Positions 9,149 through 17,091 of a stretch of DNA of 64,000 bases are shown here, in pieces. The notes below the pieces were generated by a model, which saw nothing but the letters and a program-made list of their open reading frames with translations, had not been told where the DNA came from and did not search any database. Position numbers and translations under genes: made by a program. The DNA is from CAKZNE01 sp963976435 (GTDB lineage Bacteria > Bacteroidota > Bacteroidia > Flavobacteriales > Schleiferiaceae), in contig CAXBKQ010000018.1 of assembly GCA_963976435.1 (NCBI GenBank), positions 22,354 to 86,353 of the forward strand, read 5' to 3'. The first letter of the stretch is position 1. Every line of letters begins with the position of its first letter.

Positions 9149-11062
9149 CTAAGCTTGTACTTTTTTAACAATTGGTTTATTGGCAATATTCCAAAGTATA
9201 AATAGAAGTAGAATAATTAGCAGCTGAGAGATGATACTTTGCCAAGTGGGATAAATGCCCAAAAGGTCTAACCTAAGGTTAAAGGGTGTGCTGCTAATTC
9301 CAATTTGTCCTGCCTCTTGGAGGGCGTGAACACCTTTTCCCACAAGAACAACAGCTAATAATGCCATTATATAAGCGGAATATTTAAACAACTGAGAGAC
9401 AGGTAGTTTTTTGGAATATTTCAATAGTAGCACCGATAAAACTCCCAATAATACAAAGGCCAATACTATCCCAGAAACAAATGCTACACTATGGTCGCTT
9501 CCAGATTCTGAACTAAGAGCGGATAAAAATAAAACGGATTCAAATGCTTCTCTAAAAACGACAATGAAGGATAGAAAGGCGAGGCCAAATAAACTTTCTT
9601 TACTAGTAATTTTTTGAATTTTATTTTTCACAAAAGCCTGCCATTTACTGGCTTCAGATTTACTGTGCATCCAGAATCCTACATAGATTAAAATAGCAAC
9701 AGCAAATAGAGCAATAATACCTTCCATAATTTCCCTTTGAGCACCGGAGAAATTAAATAGGTGCCCAGCTCCCCACCACATAAAAAAGCCAGAAAGAATG
9801 GCTAAAACCCAGCCCAAATGAATGTATTTAGCAGCTTTAGGTAGTTTTAGGTTTCTGATTATTCCTAAAATCGTGATGATTACAAGAAAAGCTTCCAATC
9901 CTTCTCGTAAGATTATAGTGGAGGACAAGGTAAAAGTAAGCCAGGAAGAAAAGGTTTGATTGCTCAACATATCCTGGGCCTTATAAAGTATGGTTTTACT
10001 TTCTTCAGACAGTTTATTTACAGTTTCTATATCTCTTTCATCCTCAATGGCAGCACGCATTTTGGTGAGCTGTGCTTCCAGTTCAGAAACAAAGTTCGCA
10101 TCATTGGCTCTAATCTGCATTTCTATAGGTTCCACCCCATCCAAATAGGCACTTAATGCCAGAGCTCTAGCCTTTTCCTTATTTCCTTGTTGATAGGCCT
10201 TTTGAGAGGCAATAATGTTGGATAAGGCTAATTCAATAAAATCTACCTCAGCTAGTTTGGAGCTTTGTTTGGGTTTAAGACGTAAAGAAGTAATTAAGGC
10301 TTGAATATTTTCATTTTTAAAAAGTACATTTTCAAGCTCTGTATTATTTGTTGTTGCCAATAATTCTAAATCCACTTTTGTATTTGCAGAATAAGCTTCC
10401 TTGGGAGCTGTGGTTTTAGATTGCCTTGATAGGCTAATAGTGTAAAAGGCGAGATCCCAAATTTGAGACTCTGTAAGCTCATTAAAGGCCCTCATACCCG
10501 TATTCGCTACGCCTAATTTTATAGTATTATATGCTTGGAAAGGAGAAAGTCCATTTGCCTTATCCGGTTCGTGGAAATTGGTGGGGCTGGGGTTTAATCC
10601 TTTTGATAGCGCTCCGTCACCTTTTCCTTCAACTCCATGGCAAGTTTGACAGTTTTTTTGGTAAAGGATTTTGGCCTTTTGCAGTGATGGCCACTCCTTG
10701 GGTGAAACGGAAAGTTTATGGAATTCAATTAAACCCTTCTTTATTTTTTGGGCGAGCGATGATACCTGGGATCCTGATGCTTTAGAGTCTATTAGCTTTT
10801 GTAAGGATAGAATTTCCTTTTGTAGCAAAGCGGGTTCCTTTTTGGCAAGTTTAGATACAGTGGAAGCAAACTCTTGCATCTCTCCAAATTCATCTTCATT
10901 TACGATGGTATTTGCTTTAACAGCCATGCTATAATCCACCGAGATATAGTCTAGGAGGTGAACCATCATTCTGGCATCAGCACTTTCAGCTTTGCTCGTG
11001 TTTGCTGTTAATAAGGCAGAAAAAAGAAGTAAAAAGTATAGAAAAACGTTGGAAATCTTCAA
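9149..11062 (-). CDS. Cytochrome c-FTR1 family iron permease fusion
   Basis: Start is TTG at 11062, the only start that includes the signal peptide MKISNVFLYFLLLFSALL. The 637-residue protein joins a periplasmic part to a membrane FTR1 permease. The periplasmic part holds a single haem c site, CQTCH (Cys138, Cys141, His142), with a likely axial Met190 in NTGMRAF, then a helical linker of about 150 residues. The C-terminal half has seven or so membrane helices and both iron-binding REXXE motifs, REGLE (386-390) and REAFE (504-508). FTR1 proteins import ferric iron after oxidation of ferrous iron, so the attached cytochrome c plausibly takes the electron. The gene is monocistronic. The conserved motifs leave little doubt about family; the coupled redox role is inference. 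Confidence 0.92.
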   Translation of the reverse strand: MKISNVFLYFLLLFSALLTANTSKAESADARMMVHLLDYISVDYSMAVKANTIVNEDEFGEMQEFASTVSKLAKKEPALLQKEILSLQKLIDSKASGSQVSSLAQKIKKGLIEFHKLSVSPKEWPSLQKAKILYQKNCQTCHGVEGKGDGALSKGLNPSPTNFHEPDKANGLSPFQAYNTIKLGVANTGMRAFNELTESQIWDLAFYTISLSRQSKTTAPKEAYSANTKVDLELLATTNNTELENVLFKNENIQALITSLRLKPKQSSKLAEVDFIELALSNIIASQKAYQQGNKEKARALALSAYLDGVEPIEMQIRANDANFVSELEAQLTKMRAAIEDERDIETVNKLSEESKTILYKAQDMLSNQTFSSWLTFTLSSTIILREGLEAFLVIITILGIIRNLKLPKAAKYIHLGWVLAILSGFFMWWGAGHLFNFSGAQREIMEGIIALFAVAILIYVGFWMHSKSEASKWQAFVKNKIQKITSKESLFGLAFLSFIVVFREAFESVLFLSALSSESGSDHSVAFVSGIVLAFVLLGVLSVLLLKYSKKLPVSQLFKYSAYIMALLAVVLVGKGVHALQEAGQIGISSTPFNLRLDLLGIYPTWQSIISQLLIILLLFILWNIANKPIVKKVQA

Positions 11063-11199
11063 GACAACTTATTTAGACCAATTAAAAATAATGGCAAATA
11101 TAATAGATAAAGTTTTAGAAATTAAGGCTTTTTATAGGGAAATATTTGGCTTAGATAAATCAAAATCGAAGGGAATGCTAAGAGTGGTTTTGGGGCAAA

Positions 11200-11231
11200 A
11201 AAAAACCCAATCTATTAAGATTGAGTTTTTT
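11200..11231 (-). terminator. Terminator of the tRNA-Cys transcript
   Basis: Stem around CAATCT (11208-11213) / AGATTG (11218-11223) flanked by A and T tracts on both sides, immediately downstream of the CCA end of tRNA-Cys on the minus strand. Confidence 0.65.
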
Positions 11232-11232
11232 C

Positions 11233-11306
11233 TGGAGGTTCCGAGCGGATTCGAACCGCTGTAGATGGTTTTGCAGACCACTGCCTAGCCGCTCGGCCAC
11301 GGAACC
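11233..11306 (-). tRNA. tRNA-Cys (GCA anticodon)
   Basis: The minus strand folds as a 74-nt tRNA. The acceptor stem is GGTTCCG/CGGAACC, the D-arm region is GGCCGAGCGGCTAGGC, and the anticodon loop carries GCA. The T arm contains GGTTCGAATCC, the discriminator base is U73 (an identity element of tRNA-Cys), and CCA is encoded in the DNA. It is followed by its own terminator. A TATCTTTG -7-type element lies 11 bp upstream of the 5' end. Confidence 0.95.
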
Positions 11307-11316
11307 ATTTGGGCGG

Positions 11317-11324
11317 CAAAGATA
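11317..11324 (-). promoter_or_regulatory. -7 promoter element for tRNA-Cys
   Basis: On the minus strand this reads TATCTTTG followed by CCGCCC, matching the Bacteroidota primary-sigma -7 consensus TAnnTTTG. The same core followed by CCGCC precedes gltX. Confidence 0.55.
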
Positions 11325-11346
11325 AGCATTATCTTCTCCCTTGCAA

Positions 11347-11703
11347 TTATCTTTTTCTTTTCATTACAATTGTTACCTTTTCTACATTGCCATTTATTGG
11401 AGGAATAGTTTTAGAAAGCTCCACTTCAGCCTTTTTTATAGCTGCTTGTTCATTCATTAGCCTATTCAGAATTCGCTCCGTTACATTTTCAATTAATTCT
11501 GCCCGTATAGCCATTTCTTCTGCCACTATTTGATTGATTAGTACATAATCCACCGTATCTCCAAGCTTATCACTTTGTGAGGCCTTATCTAGATCTGTCC
11601 AAACACAAACGTTAACTAAATATTCAGCCCCGATTTTTGCTTCCTCCGCCAGGCAGCCGTGGTATCCATAGAGCTTTATTCCTTCAACTTTAATTTTATC
11701 CAT
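11347..11703 (-). CDS. folB: Dihydroneopterin aldolase
   Basis: FolB converts 7,8-dihydroneopterin to 6-hydroxymethyl-dihydropterin in folate synthesis. The 118-residue product has the family signatures IKLYGYHGCLAEEAKIG at the N-terminus, YVLINQIVAEEM in the middle and AEVELSKTIPPINGNVEKV near the end (the xKPxxPI-type loop with S-K-T-I-P-P). The Tyr, Glu and Lys positions expected in the active site are present. The ATG at 11703 overlaps the stop of gltX as TGATG, so the two genes are translationally coupled; a TTG one codon earlier is less likely. Confidence 0.9.
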   Translation of the reverse strand: MDKIKVEGIKLYGYHGCLAEEAKIGAEYLVNVCVWTDLDKASQSDKLGDTVDYVLINQIVAEEMAIRAELIENVTERILNRLMNEQAAIKKAEVELSKTIPPINGNVEKVTIVMKRKR

Positions 11704-13238
11704 CAAAGGCTTAGTTTATCTAAGGCTATTTGCATTCTTTCCAATGTTTCTTCCTTACCAAGAATAGAACAAATTTCAAACATAGACGGCCCCATACCTT
11801 TTCCAGTAACGGCAAGTCGGAATCCAGGACCAACTTTTCCAAAACCCAATTCATTGGTTTCTAAATAAGACTTAAAAATAGACTCTAAGTTTTCCATGCT
11901 AAAATCATCAGTCTTTTGAAAAAGGCTTAATAATTTTTCTACATGAAGCCTAGCATCGGCATTCCATTTCTTTTGGAGAGTTTTAGCATCGTATTCTTGA
12001 GGCTTTTGGAAAAAATAATCTCCCTCTAAAAGCATATCTTTTATAAAGTAGGCCCTTTCTTTCATAAGACCAGCCACCTTAGAAAGGTAATCAGAATCAT
12101 AGTTTGCAAAGCCAGCTTCTTGAGCTGCTTTAGCCAGCAATTCACTTAATTCACCATCTGTTTTCGATCTTAAATATTGTTGGTTGAACCATCTAGTTTT
12201 ATCGTGATCATACTTCGCACCGGCTTTATTTACTCTTTCCAAACTGAAGGATTGAATAAGTTCATCCAAGGAAAACAATTCTTGCTCGGTTCCTGGGTTC
12301 CAACCCAAAAATGCCAACATATTTACAAAAGCCTCGGGGAAAAATCCCTTTTGCTTGTATCCTGAAGAAGTTTCTCCATCTTCTGGGTTTGTCCATTCTA
12401 ATGGAAAAACGGGGAAGCCAAGTCTATCTCCATCCCTTTTACTCAATTTGCCATTTCCATCTGGTTTTAACAAAAGCGGTAAATGAGCAAACTCCGGTCT
12501 GGATTCTTCCCAACCTAAATATTGATAAAGGAGAATATGCAATGGTGCAGAAGGAAGCCACTCTTCCCCCCTAATCACATGGCTAATATTCATTAAATGA
12601 TCGTCAACAATATTGGCTAAATGATAGGTTGGCATTCCATCTGATTTAAACAAAACCTTATCATCCAAATTATTGGTGTTTACAGAAACCCAGCCTCTGA
12701 TAATATCCTCAAATTTTACCTCTTCATTTCTAGGGAGCTTTACTCTAATAACATAGGCTTCACCATCGGAAATACGTTTATTCACTTCCTCCTCCGAAAG
12801 AGTGAGGGAGTTTTTCATATGCCCACGAGTTACGTTGTTATACTGCCAATTTGGAGTTCCCGCTTTTTTGGCAAGATCCCTCATTTCACTTAACTCTTCT
12901 GAACTATCAAACGCGTAATAAGCATAGCCACTTTCCACGAGTTGGTCTGCATATTGGCGGTACATAGATTTTCTTTCGGATTGTTTATATGGGCCAAAAT
13001 TTCCACCATAAGCCTGTCCCTCATCTGGTATTAGTCCACACCATTCTAAAGATTCTCTAATATAATCCTCAGCACCCGGAACAAATCGAGTTTGATCAGT
13101 GTCTTCAATTCTTAAAATAAAATCGCCACCTAATTTCTTGGCAAACAAATAGTTATACAGTGCAGTTCTTACACCACCCATGTGTAATGGGCCTGTAGGA
13201 CTCGGCGCAAAACGTACTCTAACTTTTCTATCACTCAT
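11703..13238 (-). CDS. gltX: Glutamyl-tRNA synthetase
   Basis: A class I aminoacyl-tRNA synthetase charging tRNA-Glu (possibly also tRNA-Gln; a GatCAB system is not visible here). The HIGH-type motif is in APSPTGPLHMGG near residue 12. The KMSKS-type loop is KLSKR at about 264-268, and the Glu-binding segment RIEDTDQTR is present. ATG 13238 (MSDRKVRV) is chosen over an in-frame GTG at 13247 because the first conserved strand begins at RVRFAPSPTG. At 511 residues it is normal bacterial length. It heads the gltX-folB pair and is divergent from the DUF4175 gene. Confidence 0.96.
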   Translation of the reverse strand: MSDRKVRVRFAPSPTGPLHMGGVRTALYNYLFAKKLGGDFILRIEDTDQTRFVPGAEDYIRESLEWCGLIPDEGQAYGGNFGPYKQSERKSMYRQYADQLVESGYAYYAFDSSEELSEMRDLAKKAGTPNWQYNNVTRGHMKNSLTLSEEEVNKRISDGEAYVIRVKLPRNEEVKFEDIIRGWVSVNTNNLDDKVLFKSDGMPTYHLANIVDDHLMNISHVIRGEEWLPSAPLHILLYQYLGWEESRPEFAHLPLLLKPDGNGKLSKRDGDRLGFPVFPLEWTNPEDGETSSGYKQKGFFPEAFVNMLAFLGWNPGTEQELFSLDELIQSFSLERVNKAGAKYDHDKTRWFNQQYLRSKTDGELSELLAKAAQEAGFANYDSDYLSKVAGLMKERAYFIKDMLLEGDYFFQKPQEYDAKTLQKKWNADARLHVEKLLSLFQKTDDFSMENLESIFKSYLETNELGFGKVGPGFRLAVTGKGMGPSMFEICSILGKEETLERMQIALDKLSL

Positions 13239-13260
13239 TTCTATCACATATTTGAGGCGG

Positions 13261-13268
13261 CAAAGATA
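13261..13268 (-). promoter_or_regulatory. -7 promoter element for gltX-folB
   Basis: The minus strand reads TATCTTTGCCGCC, with TATCTTTG as the TAnnTTTG -7 element about 20 bp upstream of the gltX ATG. It shares 13 identical bases with the element upstream of tRNA-Cys. No clear -33 TTTG is seen at standard spacing. Confidence 0.5.
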
Positions 13269-13287
13269 ATTATCTTGTTAGGCTTTG

Positions 13288-13295
13288 TACCTTTG
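13288..13295 (+). promoter_or_regulatory. -7 promoter element for the DUF4175-ybeY-mnmG cluster
   Basis: TACCTTTG matches TAnnTTTG and lies 60 bp upstream of the DUF4175 start. It is only 20 bp from the oppositely oriented gltX element, so the two promoters form a compact divergent pair. Confidence 0.45.
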
Positions 13296-13354
13296 AGAGA
13301 AGCAATTGCAAATAATTTTTTGCCTTAGCCTTTGGCAAGAACTACGAAACGAAA

Positions 13355-16300
13355 ATGATTCAAGGAGAATTAAAACATAAACTGGATAGATTTATCCGCA
13401 AATACTATTTGAATAAACTTCTTAGAGGAAGTATTTATTTTATTGGCTTTGGCCTAGTTTATTTCTTGATTATCAGTCTTTTCGAACATTTCGGACATTT
13501 TAACCAGCAGATTAGACTGGCTTTATTATTAGCCTTAATAGTGGGCCTAGGAATAAATTTAGTTTTCAATGTTTTTATTCCCCTGGCCGGAATTTTTAGA
13601 ATTGGGAGACATTTAAGTTACGAAGAAGCAGGAAAATTAATAGGCAGGTTTTTCCCTGAGATAGACGATAAAATTATCAATACCCTCGATCTTGGCAAAC
13701 TCTCAGAAGGTGAAAGTTCATTGGTAAAAGCGAGTATTGAACAAAAAATTCAGGCCTTTAGACCCTTGGTTTTTTCAAATGCTGTAAATCTTAGGGAAAG
13801 CCTAAAATACTGGCCAGTTCTTGTTGTCCCTATTTTGATTTTTGCTTTTGTTGCCCTATCCGGGAATTGGAATTTGATTTCAGAAAGTAGTACCAGAATT
13901 GTTTCTTTCAATAAAGATTTTATTAGGGAAGCCCCCTTTAAGTTTCGAGTATTGAACAAAGAATTACTTGCTGAAGAAGGTGAGAATTTCACTTTAGAAT
14001 TGGGTTTCGAAGGAGATCTTATCCCCGAGAGTGCAGAAATTTTGGCTGAGGCTTTTAAGGGAAGAATGACAAGAAATGAGAAGGACATATTTAGTTATTC
14101 TATAGAGGGAATAAGGGAGAATATTAAGTTTAGGTTTTTGGCAAATGGTTTTTCTAGCAAAGAATATGAAATCGAAGTTCTTCCGGTGCCGAGAATAAAA
14201 TCTTATTTGATTGAAGTAATTCCGCCTAAGTACACTAGGAACCCACCTTTCTTTGAGTCAAAGTCTATATTGGATATTCCTGAAGGAAGTAAATTGAGAT
14301 GGGATTTAAAGACCCTTTCTGCAAACAAAGCCCAAATTCTTACCAAGGATACCGCTTATAATTTTCAAGATGTGGGGGATGGCCTATTTAGCTTTGAAAA
14401 GGTTTTGTTGGAAAGTTTAGAATATAGCATAGTATCGGAAAATGAATTTTTGAAAAAGGAGAGCGGATCAAATAACCGAATCAATATTATTAAAGATAAG
14501 TTCCCAGAACTGGCCGTTAAAGTGGATATTGATAGCTTGATAGATAACCTGGTCTATTATAGCGCTTTTATAGGGGATGATTATGGCTTTAGTAAGATGG
14601 ATGTCCTTCTGAAATCTGGAGGAAAGGAGCTAATGAGGATTAACATCCCAATTTCTAGTCCGGAAAATACCGCTCAGGAAATTTCTGGCTTTTTAGATTT
14701 AAATGAGCTGGCCACTGATCAAAGTAAGCTAAGTTTAAACTTCCGCTTATGGGATAATGATGAGGTAAATGGCGCCAAACTTACTACTAGCAAATCTTTT
14801 GATATCCGTCTTTTAAACGAAGCCGAAAGGAAGCAGGAAGTGGAAGAGCAATATGAAAGCTATTTTTCTAAAAAGGAAGAGCTCAATATGGCGAATCAAG
14901 AACTTCTAAAAGAATTGGAAAGGCTAAGGCAAAAACTTTTAAATCAGAAAAAGAGCTCTTGGAAGGATAAAGAAAGGATTGAACAATTATTGGATAAGCA
15001 AAAGGAAATTGAGCAGAAAAGGAAGGAATTAAACAAGCAGCGAGAGGAGCTTGAAAAAAAGGACAAAGAGCCCAAGAATAAAAATGACCAATTAAAGAAA
15101 AAAGAAGAGCAAATAGATAAGCTTAAAGAGGATCCAAAGCAAAAGGAATTGGAAAAACTTCTTGAAGAGGTGAGCCAATTGATGGATAAGTTCGACATGG
15201 AAAAGTTGACGGAGAAGATGAAGGAGATTGAACAGAAATCCAAAGAAAATCAAAGAAAAGAAGACCGGCTTGATGAATTGCTTAAAAATTTGAAATTTCA
15301 AAAGGATGTTTTAAAAGAAGTAGAGAAGCTCGAAGAGTTGGCTCAAAAATTAGATGAGCTTAGTAAGGAGAATAATGAAGATGGAAAAGAAAAGGAGGAG
15401 CAGGAAAAGGTAGAGGAAAAGTTTGAAGAGGTAAAAAAGGAAATAGATAAACTAGAAGAAGAAAATCCTGAATTTAAAAAGGAAAATGAAGAACAGAACC
15501 TGGAGAAAACTGAAGATGAAGTGGAGGAGGAGATGAAGAAATCAGAAGAGCAAATGGAAAACTCCAAACAGAAAAAGGCAAATGAAAGCCAAAAGAAATC
15601 TTCAGAAAAAATGCAGGAGATGAGTCAGCAAATGATGCAATCCATGATGCAGATGCAAGGGGAAAAGAGAGAAGAGGATATGAAAACTTTACGTCAGATT
15701 CTTGAAAACCTTGAGATTTTATCTTTTGATGTGGAATATTTGAGTGAATTAAGCAAGATTTCCCAAAAGAGTGATCCCTTATATAGGAAATTGCTAAAAG
15801 ATCAAAAGCGCTTAATTGATGGAGCAAAAATTATTGAGGATAGTCTTGTGGCCCTGGGTGAAAGGGTACCCGAAATTCAGGAAGTTGTTTATAAGGAGCT
15901 AGAGGCCATTAATGAAAATTTAGAATCTAGCATAGGCCATTTACAGGAGCAACAGGGAGGACAATCTGCCGCCAAACAGCAATTTGCCATGACAGCCGCA
16001 AATAACTTGGCGGTATTATTAGATAAGGCCTTAAGGAATATGCAACAGGCAGCGGCAAGTGAATCTCAAGGTAACCAAACTTGTCAGAAGCCAGGTTCTG
16101 GAAAACCTAGCCCTTCCAATATGAAAAAGCTTCAAGGGGAATTAGGAGAGAAGATGTCTAAAATGATGAAGGGTAAGCAAAAAGGGGAGGGAGACCCAGG
16201 TAAGTCTGAGGGAAGAAACGGAAAGGAGATTGTGGAAATGCTCAGCCGACAAGAGCAAATAAGGGGGCAACTGGAAGAGTACTTAAAAAATCAAGAAGAG

Positions 16301-16636
16301 GCTGGTGAAGGAGGAAATGGTGATATGGCTAAAGCTATTGAAGAAATGAAAAAAATTGAGGAGGATCTGCTGAATAATAAGTTGACTTTGGAAAGCTTAG
16401 AAAGGGTAAAAGAAATAGAGTCTAAACTACTAGAATTTGAAAAGTCGGAGTTGGAAAGGGAGCAAGATGAAAAAAGGGAGTCGAAGTCCAGTGATGATTT
16501 GGATCAGCTTTATCAAAAGGAAAGAGAGGAATATTTGAAAGAAAAATTAAAAGAATATGAGAATATTATTTATGCGCCTTTAAATTTGAATCAATATTAT
16601 AAACAACAAAGTAACCAGTATTTAAAGAGGCTTTGA
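13355..16636 (+). CDS. DUF4175 family membrane-anchored coiled-coil protein
   Basis: This 1093-residue protein has two closely spaced membrane helices near residues 25-75 and a third near 150-170. A beta-rich extracytoplasmic region of about 330 residues follows (contains IEVIPPKYTRNPPFF). From about residue 495 there is an extremely charged helical region dominated by K/E heptads, interrupted by Gln/Met-rich tracts (MQQSMMQMQGE-like around 760) and a Gly/Lys-rich segment around 920-950. It matches the large DUF4175 proteins of Flavobacteriia, usually encoded next to ybeY and mnmG as here. Function is unknown; a structural or scaffold role in the envelope is inferred from architecture. It overlaps the ybeY start by 4 bp. 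Confidence 0.8.
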   Translation: MIQGELKHKLDRFIRKYYLNKLLRGSIYFIGFGLVYFLIISLFEHFGHFNQQIRLALLLALIVGLGINLVFNVFIPLAGIFRIGRHLSYEEAGKLIGRFFPEIDDKIINTLDLGKLSEGESSLVKASIEQKIQAFRPLVFSNAVNLRESLKYWPVLVVPILIFAFVALSGNWNLISESSTRIVSFNKDFIREAPFKFRVLNKELLAEEGENFTLELGFEGDLIPESAEILAEAFKGRMTRNEKDIFSYSIEGIRENIKFRFLANGFSSKEYEIEVLPVPRIKSYLIEVIPPKYTRNPPFFESKSILDIPEGSKLRWDLKTLSANKAQILTKDTAYNFQDVGDGLFSFEKVLLESLEYSIVSENEFLKKESGSNNRINIIKDKFPELAVKVDIDSLIDNLVYYSAFIGDDYGFSKMDVLLKSGGKELMRINIPISSPENTAQEISGFLDLNELATDQSKLSLNFRLWDNDEVNGAKLTTSKSFDIRLLNEAERKQEVEEQYESYFSKKEELNMANQELLKELERLRQKLLNQKKSSWKDKERIEQLLDKQKEIEQKRKELNKQREELEKKDKEPKNKNDQLKKKEEQIDKLKEDPKQKELEKLLEEVSQLMDKFDMEKLTEKMKEIEQKSKENQRKEDRLDELLKNLKFQKDVLKEVEKLEELAQKLDELSKENNEDGKEKEEQEKVEEKFEEVKKEIDKLEEENPEFKKENEEQNLEKTEDEVEEEMKKSEEQMENSKQKKANESQKKSSEKMQEMSQQMMQSMMQMQGEKREEDMKTLRQILENLEILSFDVEYLSELSKISQKSDPLYRKLLKDQKRLIDGAKIIEDSLVALGERVPEIQEVVYKELEAINENLESSIGHLQEQQGGQSAAKQQFAMTAANNLAVLLDKALRNMQQAAASESQGNQTCQKPGSGKPSPSNMKKLQGELGEKMSKMMKGKQKGEGDPGKSEGRNGKEIVEMLSRQEQIRGQLEEYLKNQEEAGEGGNGDMAKAIEEMKKIEEDLLNNKLTLESLERVKEIESKLLEFEKSELEREQDEKRESKSSDDLDQLYQKEREEYLKEKLKEYENIIYAPLNLNQYYKQQSNQYLKRL

Positions 16637-17055
16637 TTAAGTTTGAAAATGCACCTGAAATTATCGGCAGCCATGATGGCCTTTTTCTTTGGCTAAATAC
16701 GATTGCGGACAATACCGGTTTTACCATCAAGGACCTGTCCTATACCTTTGTTGATAATCCAAGGATTTTGGAAATCAACCGACAATTTTTAAATCATGAT
16801 TATTTCACGGATATTATAAGTTTCGACTATTGTAGGGGCCGAAAGGTTGTGGGTGAAATTTTTATTAGTTCGGATCAGGTTGCTCTTCAAGCCGATGAGC
16901 TAGGGGTGGATTTGCAATTGGAATTTCTAAGGGTTATTGTACATGGCTTATTGCATATGATAGGATTTGATGATAGTAGCAAAGAAGAAAAACAAAAAAT
17001 GAGAGAAGAAGAGGAAAAATGTTTACTTTTGCATTCTCAAATCACTGAAAATTAA
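16633..17055 (+). CDS. ybeY: Endoribonuclease YbeY, rRNA maturation
   Basis: YbeY is a metal-dependent RNase needed for 16S rRNA 3' processing and ribosome quality control. The 140-residue product carries the signature INRQFLNHDYFTDIISFDY and the metal motif HGLLHMIGFDD (His104, His108, Asp114). The third ligand is Asp rather than the His of the E. coli HGxLHxxGxDH motif. Start is TTG at 16633, overlapping the upstream TGA as TTGA. There is no in-frame ATG before the conserved core, so the TTG is well supported and implies translational coupling to the DUF4175 gene. Confidence 0.92.
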   Translation: MIKFENAPEIIGSHDGLFLWLNTIADNTGFTIKDLSYTFVDNPRILEINRQFLNHDYFTDIISFDYCRGRKVVGEIFISSDQVALQADELGVDLQLEFLRVIVHGLLHMIGFDDSSKEEKQKMREEEEKCLLLHSQITEN

Positions 17056-17067
17056 GACCTTAGGTTT

Positions 17068-17083
17068 TGTTTCACGTGAAACA
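17068..17083. promoter_or_regulatory. parS-like site 1 (upstream of mnmG)
   Basis: TGTTTCACGTGAAACA is a perfect 16-bp palindrome identical to the canonical ParB-binding parS sequence. It lies between ybeY and mnmG, 8 bp upstream of the mnmG ATG. A second copy sits just after mnmG. Confidence 0.88.
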
Positions 17084-17091
17084 TTGATTTT

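Noticed and set aside
10992..11264. 90-codon plus-strand frame ending in EVPSGFEPL
   Set aside because: It begins inside the FTR1 gene, reads through a terminator and translates the tRNA-Cys T arm; the VPSGFEPL ending is a classic tRNA artefact.
15092..15827. Long minus-strand frames (Ser/Phe-rich) under the DUF4175 gene
   Set aside because: They are shadows of the K/E-rich coiled coil; the composition follows from the reverse complement of AAG/GAA codons.
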